Shown: positions 21,253-33,172 of the stretch, piece by piece | How positions within the stretch are numbered: position 1 is the first letter of the stretch | Layout of the letters: each line of letters opens with the position of its first letter | Assembly: GCA_954870475.1 (NCBI GenBank) | Contig: OX940954.1 | Span: forward strand, 19,129,664-19,193,663 | Length of the DNA stretch: 64,000 bases | Reading direction: 5' to 3' | Source of the DNA: Euphrasia confusa | Taxonomy: Eukaryota > Streptophyta > Magnoliopsida > Lamiales > Orobanchaceae | Notes under the pieces: model-generated | The model's database searches: none | Told to the model about the DNA's origin: nothing | What the model saw: the letters and a program-made list of their open reading frames with translations, nothing else | Translations under genes and position numbers: made by a program

Positions 21253-23422
21253 AACTTAAAACAAATACGTTTAGATGGTTTGACTGAATATTTTTACGTA
21301 CGATCGGAGATGGTTCAAACTCTTTTGTTTGATTGAGTGAACGAACATGAATCTTTCGGTACCTATTGGTGGTGGTGCGCCACACTAGATGATATTTTGG
21401 TTAATCATCGTGATAAACCAAAGAAGAAAAAAAAACGACGTTGTTGAAATCGGAAAAAAAAAATGTTGTCACATGTAGTGCTATACAAGAAATGTTCAAT
21501 GATGAACAATTTGTTTCGATTAAATATTTATGAGAATGTTGTGATAGCTTGATCTAAATGTGAAATCACTAGATATTGATGTATATATCTTGTGATATAA
21601 TTAAATAATAAAAAAATTCATTTTAAGCATATTTTATTAATTATGTGATATAAATAATAATATGATGATTATTATTATTAATGATGTGATAATGATGGAA
21701 TTATTATTGTATAATTATGGTCAGAAAAATAAGTACAAATTTATTGCTATCATTAAAATATAATAAATAGTGAAATTTATTATATAATTATTGGTTGAAT
21801 ATAATAAATAGTGAAATTTATTATATTATTATTTATTGAAATAAATTCATATAGAGTTTATTGAAAAGAAATAAATAAATTATTGAAAGAGGTAATAATA
21901 ATTTATTCTCACAATTAATATTTACTTAATGAGAAGTAAATAAAAAAGAAACGTCAAAATTTATATTGAGATATGAATATTTGTACACTATAATATTATT
22001 TATTGATTTTTATCAATAAAACTTTAGAAAAGTAATATTTACTTAATGAGTAGTAAATATAAGACTTTTAAAATTCACTAGTAACAACTCCCTGTGCGAT
22101 GCACATAAATATTTAATGTAAATTTTTTAGTTAAAAAAAACTTAAATTTAATATAAATAATGTAAATCATATTATTTTCATATATTATTAAAAAAATAAT
22201 TAAATTTTAATTTTAAATAAGAAATAAATATGTTTAAAATTTGTACACTGTATTATATTACTATAAAATAACCAATTTTGAAATAGCTATTTACAATTTA
22301 GTATTATTATTTCTTGTAAACTTTAATCTTATTGTAAATGTTCCAACACATCCTTATTAGTTACTCATGAATTGCAATATACAATTATGTTTAAATACTA
22401 AAATCTTAAATAAATTTTAAATTATATTAAATAAACACTAAAAAAATATAATTTTATCTTTAATAATATTTATTTTAAAATTATAGATAAAACAAAATAA
22501 AGAAATAAATTTAAAAAATGAGAAAGATGAGAAAAATTATAGAAACTTCCTATCATGGTTATACTTATTTAATAATTTTTTTAAAAATAATCAAAAAGAG
22601 TTTTTTTTTTAAAAACTTGTCAAAGAAAAAATGAAACTCAAAAGAAGATGAGAATATAGAAACACTAAATGAGAAAAAAAATCTGAAAATTAAATATCTA
22701 ATTAACATGATAAAACCAACAAAATCCAATTGTAAATTATATATTTTATATATTGAATATTACAATGATTAAAAAAAACCAAGTAATCAAGACCACTTGA
22801 AAGTTTTACAGGAAAACAAAGATTGATTATGTGAGCGAGAGACGTCGAAAAAACGGATATGACCGTTGAGACCTTATACTTTATTAGATATCAAACTTCG
22901 ATTCCAGCGCAAGAAGCTACACTCGTCTTGAACTCACTGGGATACTCCATGTAAGTAGTGAGAAGCCACAAATGCTATGGCATATAAACCGTTGGAGCAA
23001 TGGTCCTAACGGGTGAGAAATAGTGAGAGAGCAAAATATTGTTTTGTAAAATAAATAATTAATTTTATGAAAATTCTATATATGCAGGAATTAGACGTGA
23101 CTAAAAAAAACCCAAAAAGTCAGAAAAAAGTTTATATTAATTTTGGATCTTGATTTGTATTAAAAAAGGTGAGAAAAAAGTTTAAAAATTAATGAGAAAA
23201 AAGTTTATATAAATTATTTATTGTTATTGTTATTCAAAGAATAACAATATTATTTTATTGCATAAAACTTTTATACAATGATTAAATAAATAAATAATAA
23301 AATATAATATAATCATATCTTAAAATAAATGAATTCATAATGTTACATTGATTATATTCATTAATAATTATCTTTCCATTCCATGAGACTTCTTGCTTTT
23401 CTTAACTCCTTCATTTTCAAAA
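21253..23422. other. AT-rich interior of H, no gene
   Basis: Very AT-rich sequence with no credible coding frame. CTCCCTGTGCGATGCAC near 22090 resembles a motif common in plant small DNA transposons, but boundaries could not be set. I see nothing else. Confidence 0.4.
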
Positions 23423-23572
23423 TCATCTCAATTGGGAATTGTTCTGCTGCTTACTCACTCCTATTGATTTTTTGTCTACCCTCAGAGACTTGAAAGTCGC
23501 CACTGCCGATTTATTTCCTTTCGCATGTCTCCCTCTCCTGGGCTTAGCAATAGCAGTAGAACTCTCAGAAGT
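23423..23572 (-). pseudogene. Exon-like fragment, basic C-terminal tail, unrecognised
   Basis: On the minus strand an AG acceptor-like site is followed by a 49-codon open stretch: TSESSTAIAKPRRGRHAKG, then SAVATFKSLRVDKKS, ending SQLR and TGA at 23423-23425. It is Arg/Lys-rich and far more GC-balanced than its surroundings, so it looks like a captured or relict last exon. A TAG lies in frame just upstream, inside or at the presumed acceptor. I do not recognise the protein; a chromatin or nuclear protein tail is only a guess. Confidence 0.3.
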
Positions 23573-23582
23573 CTATTTGCTA

Positions 23583-23950
23583 CAAATGTTACAAACAAAA
23601 ACAAATATGACAACACATATAAACAAATATCTAAACAAGGAATAATTGAAAAGAAAAACAAATTAAAACATGTATCAAAATACTTACATTGAGTGATGCA
23701 AAAAATACAAACAAAATAAATATAACAACATATAAATAAATATCTAAACGAAAAATAATTGAAAAGAAAAACGAAACATAAAACATGAATCGAAATACTT
23801 ACATTGAGTGCTGCAAAAAATACAAACAAAATAAATATAACAACATATAAATAAATATTTAAACGAAAAATAATTGAAAACAGAAACAAAACATAAAACA
23901 TGAATCGAAATACTTACATTGAGTGCTGCAAAAAATACAAACAAAACAAA
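23583..23950 (-). repeat. 115-bp tandem repeat, three copies, with splice-like sites
   Basis: The phrase CTTACATTGAGTG recurs at 23683, 23798 and 23913, a 115-bp period. On the minus strand, units 2 and 3 read ...TTTTTTGCAG-CACTCAAT-GTAAGTATTTCG: a polypyrimidine/AG acceptor, 8 bases, and a consensus GTAAGT donor. Unit 1 has GCAT in place of GCAG. Confidence 0.7.
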
Positions 23951-24247
23951 TATGATTAATTATGATTCAAACAAAAGAATAAAATTTTATCATGAATCAA
24001 AAGAATTATTACGCAGATATTAGTGAAGAAAATAATAATTAAAATTCGGAATAAATAAAAGCACGTTGATAATGAAGAGAATGAATGAAAATGACATTTT
24101 ATAGTTATTTTTTTGAATTTGCGTATTGACTTACCATAAAAAATTTAAATAAATAAATTAATTATTTAGTCAAACACCACAATTTTAGACTATGATTTGG
24201 TTATTGAATAAATGTTTATAATCTATTCTATTTTTTGTTACGATATA

Positions 24248-24327
24248 CTACTCTATCCCTTAAAACAGTGCACAGTTCCTTTGTAAATTACAAAGGAACT
24301 GTGCACTGTTTTAAGGGATGGAAGGAG
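24248..24327. mobile_element. Stowaway-type MITE, 80 bp
   Basis: Near-perfect inverted repeat over its entire length, with ends CTACTCTATCCC and CTCCTTCCATCCC and arms sharing TTAAAACAGTGCACAGTTCC. Flanked by TA on each side (24246-24247 and 24328-24329). The CTCCCTCCGTCCC-like end and TA duplication fit Tc1/mariner-derived Stowaway elements. Confidence 0.8.
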
Positions 24328-24486
24328 TATATGGTAAATATATTGATGGTGAGTATTTAAATAATTGTAAATTATTGTTAATCTCATATAATTGAAATAT
24401 TTATATTTATGTTTTAGTAATTAAAAATTTAATTAGAATGTGTTAATCTCAAAAAAATATAAATTAGTATATAAACTTACATTGTG

Positions 24487-24489
<3 letters not shown>

Positions 24490-24521
<32 letters not shown>
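24490..24521. repeat. (TA)n microsatellite
   Basis: About 16 uninterrupted AT dinucleotides. The flanks 23951-24247 and 24522-25400 are AT-rich without genes; a 25-bp direct duplication (ATTGATGACTCAATTATTAT) occurs near 24970-25025. Confidence 0.9.
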
Positions 24522-24523
<2 letters not shown>

Positions 24524-25399
24524 CTAATATAATATTATAATTATATTTTAATTAACTTGAATTGTCTATATTCGTTATTTTTGTTTAAAATTATTTCTAT
24601 AATTATAATTATTCAATAAATCAATAATATGTTATGGACGTATTTAATCATTATTAATAGAGTTTACTATATTTAATATTTAACGTTTCTTATATGGAAA
24701 TAACCAAGTGTGTTATGGAAAAACTTGTTTTGGATAACGTAAATATGTAATCGGTAATAAAATTTCTGGATTTTAATTACAAAACTTCACGTAATAAAAG
24801 TCCTAATGATAATTCCATAAAAATATCAATTGATTTGTTTATTACCGTATAATTGATTTTGTTCTATATTTTTATTTTAATATATATGTTAAGAGATGTA
24901 ATAGAATTGATGAATTATTAAGTAACAAATCAATTACATAAATTATTTATAGAAATCGATACGTAATATAATTGATGACTCAATTATTATAATTTACGGA
25001 ATTGATGACTCAATTATTATAATTTCAGTTATTATTAATTAATTATGGAAATCGGTAAAGATTTAAAATTTCGGTTATTATTTATTTATGGAATTTGAAC
25101 AATTTAGTGAATATGTAATTATTATGTAAGTAATTGAATTAAAAGCCACGTCATAATTAATATTGGTAAACAAAAGCCACATAAGAAAATCTTGACCAAT
25201 TAAAGTTTTGTCAGTGCCACGTAATGTGAACATGCTCATTTTTTGTAGTGTAATTTTTTGTGTTCACATCAGAAAAGTCTGGATTTATATATTAAATAGA
25301 TATTGAAATATGAATTATTTGTACGATAAAAAATCAGAAATTAAAAAGAACATCTAAAGCGAACGAAACATGTGTATCCAATTAGTATTAATTGTGATT

Positions 25400-26112
25400 G
25401 TCAATTTGAAATAAAAAAACACAATGCACGACAAGTACTCTCTACTGGAGTTAACTCAATAGACTATGTAAGATCTAAAGATAATATCGCAGTCAATTAA
25501 CCAAAGAAAGGGTTAAATCGAGAGTTAATAATGATGTCACCTAAAGGATAAGACTTAAAGCCTTAAAGAATATGAGTTGAGACGAAGGAAAACCTTACTT
25601 ATATGACTGGAGATCCCAAGAACTAGGTTCAAAAGGACAACCTAATTGTCTTACTCTAATATCACTGTTATGTGGGGGAATTTAATTTCCATGAAAGTCC
25701 ATTGCTTAATAGATGTTATAGTGATATGTTGTGAGGATTAGCATATGGCTATTAATGATTCAAATGAAATCACCTATGTAAGAGAAAAGTGGGGCCGCTT
25801 CGAAGAGAATATAGTAAGATATATTCTTAAACACTCTTATAGAACCAGACAGATGTTTAGGGCCAAAATGAACATAACTATGAGAACTGAGAGTTGTTAG
25901 AAAAAACGTTAGTGGAGTATACTATTTTTTACACAAATGGTGAATAGTTCAAAGACACCGTGTCTACTATTTAACTAGTAAAATAAGTATGCTTTCACAA
26001 TGAAAGGTTCAAAGGGTAACACTTACCTGTTCTATGCACGTTTCTAACGTTGAGTTATATCACCAAACTTTTTTTATATGGTGTCTGTATAATTTTCATT
26101 CACGTGGGGGAT
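25400..26112 (+). other. 3' internal remnant and polypurine tract of H
   Basis: Non-coding in all frames but less AT-rich, with the texture of a decayed copia 3' region. Ends in the purine tract GTGGGGGAT at 26104-26112 directly before the 3' LTR. Confidence 0.5.
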
Positions 26113-27676
26113 TGTTGGAAAATGAGCGTCTCGTAGAGAGCTTCGATTTTAAATCTCATACGCTCAATTTCGAGTAGTATGAATGACAAATTAATTTTTA
26201 AAGATGTAACTAATTGGAAGAGAATTCCAAATGGAATAATACCCTATAAAATAAAATATGTATGGTGTAATGAATAAAACATAGGAGAGCAGTGACGGAA
26301 CCAGAAATTTTGACTAGGGAGCCCAATTTTACGATAATTTTTCTTTAATTTTACGATAATTTTATAACTTTAAAGGGGAGAAACGAATTATTCCTAGGTC
26401 AGTATTATGATCTTTTCCCCCAATATTATGATAATTTATCATTTTCTTTAATGAAAATTAAAGAATGCCTAACTTTTTAGTGAAGTGTTTTATACAGTAT
26501 ATAGTTTTTGCAGAGATTTTGAGAGTTCTCATTCTCATAAAGTGATGAACAGAACCACTAAACTTTAAATTAAGTAATTTCTATTTAATTAACCACCTAT
26601 ATCTTAATTATAATATCAATTTATCAATCACTCGCCTATTTATTTTATATGATATTTTGTTCCTAATTTTTTTTCGTTGTACAAAAATATATCAATATTA
26701 TACTTTATTGATAGATAATTTTAAATTAATGATTTTAGATTTTTTTATTTTTAATTTTTATAATGTATAAATGAAGTTATTGCCCTATTTAAATTATCCT
26801 AAAAAAAGAAAAAGCTAATTTAATAAAAAGAAAAAAATAAATATTAAAAAATACGCAACTTCTTGCAACTTCTTGCAACAATTTTTGAAACGGCAAATAT
26901 AGGACGTGTTGTTCACTCGCCCCTTATTGCCAATAACCCATTGTCAAGTGGCAATGAAAGTTAGAAAACTCATCAACAGAAGTTAGAAAATATTAATACT
27001 AGGAATATATATAATATAACCGGGAAATTAGAATAAGTTCAGGGGGGGCCCAGTGCCCCCTGGCCCCAGTGTAGTTCCGTCTCTAAGGGAAGTACCCTAT
27101 GTTACATACCCTTTTACTATTTTATTATGGAAAAATAATAAAATAATAATATAATTATATTATTATTATAAACATAAGTTACATTTTGAATTTTAAATAA
27201 TGAAATAATGGTCATTATGTGATATTAGTGTGGTGATTGAATGCTAGACGTTACGATTGTGGTCAAACAGTCTAGATTCAACGAACATTCGACTCCAACA
27301 TTCTTTATATAAGAGCATTCGATTAGTATGCAAAAACACACGAAGAGAATCGAGAAGCACTCATAAATACTTGAAGAGAAACGAGAAAGAATGAAATTGT
27401 TTGAGAAATATACACACATTCCGAGCAATCGCTTTTGTCTTTCTTTTGTTTACCCCGTTTTTTTTCCTCCAGTGATATTTTTCAGGCAACATCTCAGTTC
27501 GCCGAAAGCAAATGTTTTGCTTTGTAATCGTTGTATCATGGGAAACAATCGTACCCGTAGAGAACGAATTTGTTTTAAGGAAATCGTGAATACACGAGCC
27601 TCGATTTATTCGATTTTTTTTTTCTTACATCTTCCTCTAATTGATACACACACCCCTATATACAAAAGATACTACA
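26113..27676 (+). repeat. 3' LTR of H
   Basis: Starts TGTTGGAAAATGAGCG and ends GATACTACA. About 770 bp once the 795-bp insertion at 26290-27084 is removed. Contains a TATA-like TTTATATAAGAGC near 27304. Confidence 0.6.
26290..27084. mobile_element. Non-autonomous DNA transposon in 3' LTR of H
   Basis: Absent from the 5' LTR. The left end CAGTGACGGAACCAG and the right end, in reverse AGAGACGGAACTAC, form short imperfect inverted repeats; the right end is preceded by a GGGGGGGCCCAGTGCCCCC segment. Flanks TAGGAGAG and AAGGGAAG may be a diverged 8-9 bp duplication. The superfamily is uncertain (MULE or hAT). No coding capacity. Confidence 0.6.
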
Positions 27677-27713
27677 TGTTATGTTGTTGCTTGTGGGCGG
27701 ACCCTTTATTCTG

Positions 27714-27984
27714 CTTTTGACATGAAAGTCATGGAGCCGTACGGGCTGAAGAAGCTTATGCTGAAGCATAACCCCGAGGACCTTGCCCCTCTTCTGGCAA
27801 GCTAAGTACTCCTCAGACGGATATCCTCTTTTCGCGGGAACGAACATATGGCTTGGCCCCAGTATGTACGCAACACCCCTCTTTTTCGGGAGGATACTGT
27901 TGCACTATCAACGCAGGTTACGCAGCAACATCCCATTTTTTCTGACGGGGTTGGACCCGAACGAGTCGGGCCATGGATAGATTA
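27714..27984 (+). pseudogene. Unrecognised gene fragment with in-frame stop
   Basis: GC-balanced island in AT-rich surroundings. One frame reads AFDMKVMEPYGLKKLMLKHN then PEDLAPLLAS and a TAA at about 27802. It continues LLRRISSFRGNEHMAWPQYV and RNTPLF; other frames continue plausibly after single-base shifts. It looks like a retro-copied or captured exon that has acquired a stop and frameshifts. I do not recognise the family. The remaining 27985-28192 is AT-rich, with a CCCATAAAAGTTATAACAC segment like decayed MITE sequence. Confidence 0.35.
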
Positions 27985-28192
27985 AGTGTTTTATACATTC
28001 CCCTCCCATAAAAGTTATAACACTTTTTTTTAAATGTTCCATAATAGGCGATACATCCAAAAAATGTAATTAATATTTTTTCATTTTTTATTTTAAAATA
28101 TAATTTACTATTATTTTATCTAACTAATTTTTAATGTTACTCACAATTACTTTACTTTTTAATTATAAAATATATTATGTTTTTTACTTTTT

Positions 28193-28394
28193 TGTTAAAA
28201 AATTAAATAACTTTTATAAACTCAAGAGAATTGAGAGAGAATAATATAATATAAAGAGAGACAATGAGAGGAGAATAGAATTGTTTATTCATTGATATGG
28301 GGAGACCCTTTATATAGGATACAAAGTAGGGTTTTTGTCTTGTTCACCAAGAAAGGGTAAACTAGTCATTCACTAATTAATAATATTCATAACA
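28193..28394 (-). repeat. 3' LTR of G
   Basis: 202 bp. Read on the minus strand it starts TGTTATGAAT, has a TATA box CTATATAAAGG, and ends TTTAACA. It is preceded on that strand by the purine tract CAAGGGGGAG (28395-28404). Flank TTTTT at 28188-28192. Confidence 0.65.
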
Positions 28395-28404
28395 CTCCCC
28401 CTTG

Positions 28405-30795
28405 AATGACTATTTACAGGATTTGCTGCCTCGTTAAAACCTTTCCAGGAAAATCCAGTGGGACAAAACCTAAGCGAAGGAAAAAGAGTACAACTTGCTC
28501 CCCTGATTGTAATCACCGAAGATCTTTGACTTTTGAAAATAGTTATTGGTGATCAATCCATCTCATTAAAACCTGTAACTAATAAAACCATATAGGAAAA
28601 ACTTAGTTATTCAAATATACATTTTGGTCTTCAGGACACAACCTTCGAATTGTCGAGTTTCACATTCATTTGTATTATTGTATATTTTTCGTCCTTCTGG
28701 GACATATCTTTACCAGACATCTATTGACTAGAGCATTCGCAATTGCTATAACCGGCCGGTAACTCTTTTGGAGTATTTGAGACGACTAGTGTTCAATATA
28801 CATTTCTTGACAAATGAACAATAACGTGAACTTCAATTCACAATCATTTGAACTTCAGGTTCAATATCTCACTTTATCTCGAAAATAAACTCATATGGAA
28901 CATTCCGATGTCCTCATTATTATCGAGTGATGTACATGCCTCGTTAACTCGTTATAAAACCCTGTAGGAAAAAATACTTGAGGAAAAGAGTACATGACAT
29001 TCACATTTATATTGTGGTGATTGTCTCGTTAAAAACCTTTAACTAAGAAAACCCTGTGGGAAAAACTTAGTAGAGGGAAAAAGAGTGCAATCACTGGTAT
29101 TCGGGACTAATCACTGGTCTTCGGGACCTTGTCTTTAATACCATTTTTGTCCATAATGACATATGTAATATGATACTATACATGTTCTGATTTTCATTAT
29201 CTTTTCATTTCAGGAATCTTAAAATCCATCAAGAATTTTCATGTATGTATCTTTCTAATGACTTCTACATAGTCAAATCATACATTCATGCATATCTATA
29301 TTTATCGTTGTTGCTGCCAGAAGTATAAGGTAGCGGAACTTAATGTCATCCTTAAAAATATCGAGTTTCTGCGAAAAACTCTTGAGCAACTAATCTCGAT
29401 TTTATATCTCACCACATCATTATTCGTTTTTCATACGAACACCCGCGTATATCCTTCTGAAATAATATTTGAGGTGTGTACTATAGAGTCAAAATATCTC
29501 TTTTATTAAGCAAGTCATGCTCAACCTCAATTGCTCGTTTCTATTTCTTTGAGTGTTGCTGGCACACTATCATTTATTTAAGTTTTTGAGCCAAATTTTC
29601 TAGAGCAACTCTTGAGGCAAATATGTCGTTGGCGACTATCTATTTTTACATGTTGATGACAATTCAATATATCAACCAAATTTGGTTGTTCCACAATCCC
29701 ATGATTTTCTATTATCACGTGCACACTTTTTCAATGGGATTTCCATCTAACTCTCTTCAGGAGATTTTGAGGGTGACTAAATTTTATTACCGCATATTTA
29801 TTTTATATATTGAGATCGATCTACTACGCTTCAGGCGTATATTAGAATCAACATTTGAGTTGATCTCTTTGGTATTTGAACTTTTATAATTCATTTTATC
29901 ACAAATATGTGATTTTGTCACACCTTCATTAATATGTAAATGAATTTGGCAGAGTACTTGCTGAATATTGCAAGTCACTTATTTTCATGAACTTCGAGTT
30001 CAATTGATTGGTGCGTGTATCTAAAATTGAAGATCGTTTTCATTCAATGAAATTTCTCGGCATTCATATCATTTATATTCTTATCTCCCCCTAATGTCGA
30101 GAAATGATCTTCCTTAAATATGCAAATCAGCATAAATGCTATAAACTGATCTTCTGGATCGTTGGCTCGAGATATTTTTAATATACCTTTTTCTATTATG
30201 CCCGTTCATAAAAATACATTTTAGTGGTGATATAAATATAACTTTGCATATATAAAATTTATTCGCAGATGGGAAATGCTTTATTCATTTCCACGCACTT
30301 AATAATAATCATAATATGCATCATTTTCATTTTTAAGTACAATTGTAGCACTCGTGGGGATAATTAGTAAAGCTCTTCCGGAGCCAACTTTTAATATGTT
30401 ATCATTTGGATATATAAAAATTGCTTTATCAATGATCCTTCGGGGATATAGTATCTTTACCAATGATCCTTCGGGGATCAAAATAAATCTCAATATATAA
30501 TTTTCTCAGAAATTACATGTAAGTGGAATCGACTTTTTCGATATTCCATGAGTACCCACATAGTACATTTGTTTTCGATTTTCAAAAGATATCCTTCAGA
30601 GATAATTCATACGACGAGAACAATCGAATTTGGCGTTTCACTATGAGTATAATGATGTAACTTTATTAAAAACATTTAGTGTTTTGAACTTTCCATCTTC
30701 GGGAGCAATTAATAAAAATATTTTTTCAAGAATATTTAACATTATCTCTTAAGAATATCAATATTTATTCATGAATATCAAATCATAATGTTCTT
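28405..30795 (-). other. Non-coding 3' region of G, hairpin-rich
   Basis: No credible frame. Four imperfect repeats of the CGTTAAAACC...GGAAAAA...AGAGTAC type begin near 28430, 28564, 28950 and 29028. Many short hairpins share a TTCNG loop: 28691-28703, 28848-28864, 29116-29128, 30148-30160, 30435-30447 and 30465-30479. Confidence 0.55.
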
Positions 30796-30955
30796 TGAAT
30801 CATACGTTTTTGTGTCGTTTTACTTGTTTCTTTTGGTGTGAGTTGTGTCGTTTAGAGTCATGTTTGTGAGTTATTCTCTTGGCATTGGTATGTTTGACCT
30901 TTATGTGAAGTGTGCAGGCTTGTAGATTTTATTGGAGTGAAAAGAGCGAAGAAAC
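30796..30955 (+). repeat. 5' LTR of E, first 160 bp
   Basis: TGAATCATACG onward, matching 49794-49952; interrupted by C after GAAAC. Confidence 0.95.
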
Positions 30956-32605
30956 TGTTGGAATTCGATATCCCGGGTCATCAAAAATTGCGGAACCGAT
31001 AACCCGAACGAACCCTTCGCCGGAGATCATACAAACGCCGACTCATCCGCCGGAGTCCGGGCTTTGGAGACCACGCGCCCGAAGGCACGCAATCCGCCCC
31101 CACCCGAACCCCCGCGAGCCGGGGTTCGTACGATCGAGATGATCGATCGCTCGCCGGCGATCGATCGGGGTGGGGCTGTTCGACAGCCCCCCCGCGGCGG
31201 GTCCGGCGACCCGCCACCACCAGGAGGCCCCCGCCTTCACGGCGGGGTAGGGCACGGCACCAGCCCGTGCCCAGCGATCGACCCTCGTGGTCGATCGCAC
31301 ACCCTCGGTCGAACCGAGGGTTCGGCCCCCATCGCCCCACGCCGAAACCCTAGCGGGCGTACGCCGCGGTCCGGTGGCTTCGCCACCACCGCGCGTTCGT
31401 CCGTCTATTCTGGGCTTCGATCCTCGGATCTTCGTCCTACGGTATTCTCGATAAAACAAATCGAACAATTAACAAGTTAGTTGAGAATTGTACCTACGAT
31501 TCGTTGTTCGGAGAAACGAAATCGATGACCTCGTGACCTTCCCGCGTATTCCTTGCACTCCGTTCGAACGTCGGGTGGGCGACGAGCTATCGAACTTATG
31601 GATCCTCTTCACTCTCAGAACTTTATTGTTTGCGTAACTTAGGTTAGTAAAAGTGAAGACCATGTAGTGCTTTTATAGGCTACGAGGGGGATCAAAAGGA
31701 GATTAAATATTGGGCTTCTAATATTGAAAATTAAATTGGGTCCAACCCAAATCCATTAATTCTTATCAATATTAATTTTATTTATTTTCCACTATATAAA
31801 TAAAATTGCACTCCCAATATTTATCCATATTATATCAAATAATATTTCTCCAACTTAGTATTATTTATTCCGTGTATTTAAGATTTAAATATCCATGAAT
31901 AAAATTTATTTATTGCTTAATAAATTTATTCATCTCTTATATCCGAGAATAGTACCACTCAACCTTATTTATTATGCGGAACAAATCCACTCGCGAGGTT
32001 TACATAATAAATCCTTATGAGCTCATCTCGGGGATATTATCAACCCTTACGGGATACACTGCCCCTTCAAGAATTCACGGCATGCCATATATAAAATATA
32101 GTGACCCAACTTAACCGGTAATTAACCCAATAATTAAATCGGTTAATTCCTTTGGTAAATCAAAGTCACTTATATTAAATATACACACCCGCAATTGTTT
32201 CAGGGATTAAGAATAAAATACTCCGAGTCTCAAATCAATTATCGCCGAGCAATCCTAATTGATGAGTCTCAATCGATCCGCTCAATACACCAAGTGTACA
32301 AGTGTGATAAAATAATTAAGATAAATTATTTTCTCTCTCACACAACGACTATACCGATGGATTGGTCCGTGTCCATCTAGGTCGTGAGCAACTGTTCGAT
32401 TAAATACGAGTAACCGATAGTATGATCTTCTGTGTGCCCATGCAACACCATACTAACTACAACGTATAAAATCCAGGACTATAATTTGCATGTATTTAAT
32501 TAACAATAATTAAAAGCAAATGAATGTCTGTAATTAATAGGTAAATGAAAGTGCATACAGAGTTCAGAATACTCAAATCTAGACATTAAGTATACTACTC
32601 CATCA
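30956..32605 (-). repeat. 3' LTR of C
   Basis: 1650 bp. Read on the minus strand: TGATGGAGTAGTATAC...GAATTCCAACA. TATA box at 31671-31677 (TTTTATA on the plus strand). The GC-rich hairpin array occupies 31105-31387. Confidence 0.95.
31105..31387 (-). other. GC-rich hairpin array in 3' LTR of C
   Basis: About nine consecutive inverted repeats. They include 31105-31128 (AACCCC stem), 31196-31215 (sense CGGGTC-GCCG-GACCCG), 31250-31272 (sense CACGG-GCTGGTG-CCGTG) and 31373-31387 (GGTGGC-TTC-GCCACC). An identical array lies at 38239-38521 in the 5' LTR. The loops GCCG and GCTGGTG are shared with D while the stems differ by paired changes; A keeps GCCG and has GCTGGAG for the second loop. Confidence 0.75.
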
Positions 32606-32617
32606 ATCTCCCACTTA
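32606..32617 (-). other. Polypurine tract of C
   Basis: Sense TAAGTGGGAGAT directly before the 3' LTR. Confidence 0.9.
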
Positions 32618-33172
32618 TACTAAGGTCTAGTCTTATCTTCCAAACTCCCGACTCCCATACTCATCACGTGCTTAAACTGTACCTCCAAGAGGTACCATGT
32701 GAATGAGCAATCTAGGTTGCCGCTCTGAAGCTATCTTGGTGACTACTGCATCGTCCCTCTGACGATGACTCGTATCAGGTGGTACTTGCCCTATGTGTTA
32801 TCTTATACTCATGGACTCGTGATCTCTTAAAGTTTGCCACTGCACCGCTATTTACATAGCCTTTGGTAAACTAAGAATCACATCTGAGTCCCAGAGGTAA
32901 TACCGGAGCCATACCAAATCTTCCGCTGCATCTGAGGCCGCTATTTGGTTACCCATGGGAGAGTCCGAAAAGCATCATGCTTATCACTCTTCCATGTTAA
33001 AACTCCTCCTCCTTTAATAGTGAAACACATAGCCTGATAACGACTTACACCGGTCCTTATTAGCTTGGAAATCCGAATCTGTGTAACCCAAAGGAATCAG
33101 ATTGTCTGCCCCGTAACTTAGAACATAATCCCTAGTATTTCGCAAATACTTGAAAATGCTCTTTACGGCAGT
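32618..33172 (-). pseudogene. Broken RNase H end of pol in C
   Basis: After a TAG at 33173-33175, read-through continues in the same frame with TAVKSIFKYLRNTRDYVLSYG and LGYTDSD, as expected for copia RNase H. It then hits another stop after GYVFHY and shifts frame to GVLTWKSDKHDAFRTLPW. The usual catalytic segments around SxxEAE and the terminal TKHIxxxYHxxR are scrambled by further shifts. A copia element without RNase H cannot complete reverse transcription by itself. Confidence 0.8.

Larger units (their letters stand above)
20086..27676 (+). mobile_element. Decayed LTR retrotransposon H (copia-like)
   Basis: Two related LTRs (20086-21252 and 26113-27676) surround an AT-rich interior. The 3' LTR starts TGTTGGAAAATGAG after the purine tract GTGGGGGAT, a copia-style junction. 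The 5' LTR lacks its first roughly 107 bp, and no primer site is recognisable after 21252. The interior has lost all coding sequence. Each LTR carries one private insertion. It is an old element. Confidence 0.6.

Noticed and set aside
21253..23422. Hidden coding sequence in the interior of H
   Set aside because: I found no protein-like stretches in any frame; extreme AT content and stops throughout.
23482..23901. 139-codon hydrophobic frame on the minus strand, possible membrane protein
   Set aside because: It is mostly three translations of the 115-bp AT-rich tandem repeat; the Phe/Ile/Tyr richness follows from composition.
31043..31480. Open frames of 119-141 codons on both strands, repeated identically near 38177-38614
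   Set aside because: They are in the GC-rich LTR hairpin region; identity comes from the LTR pair of C, and the equivalent A and D frames encode different sequences.
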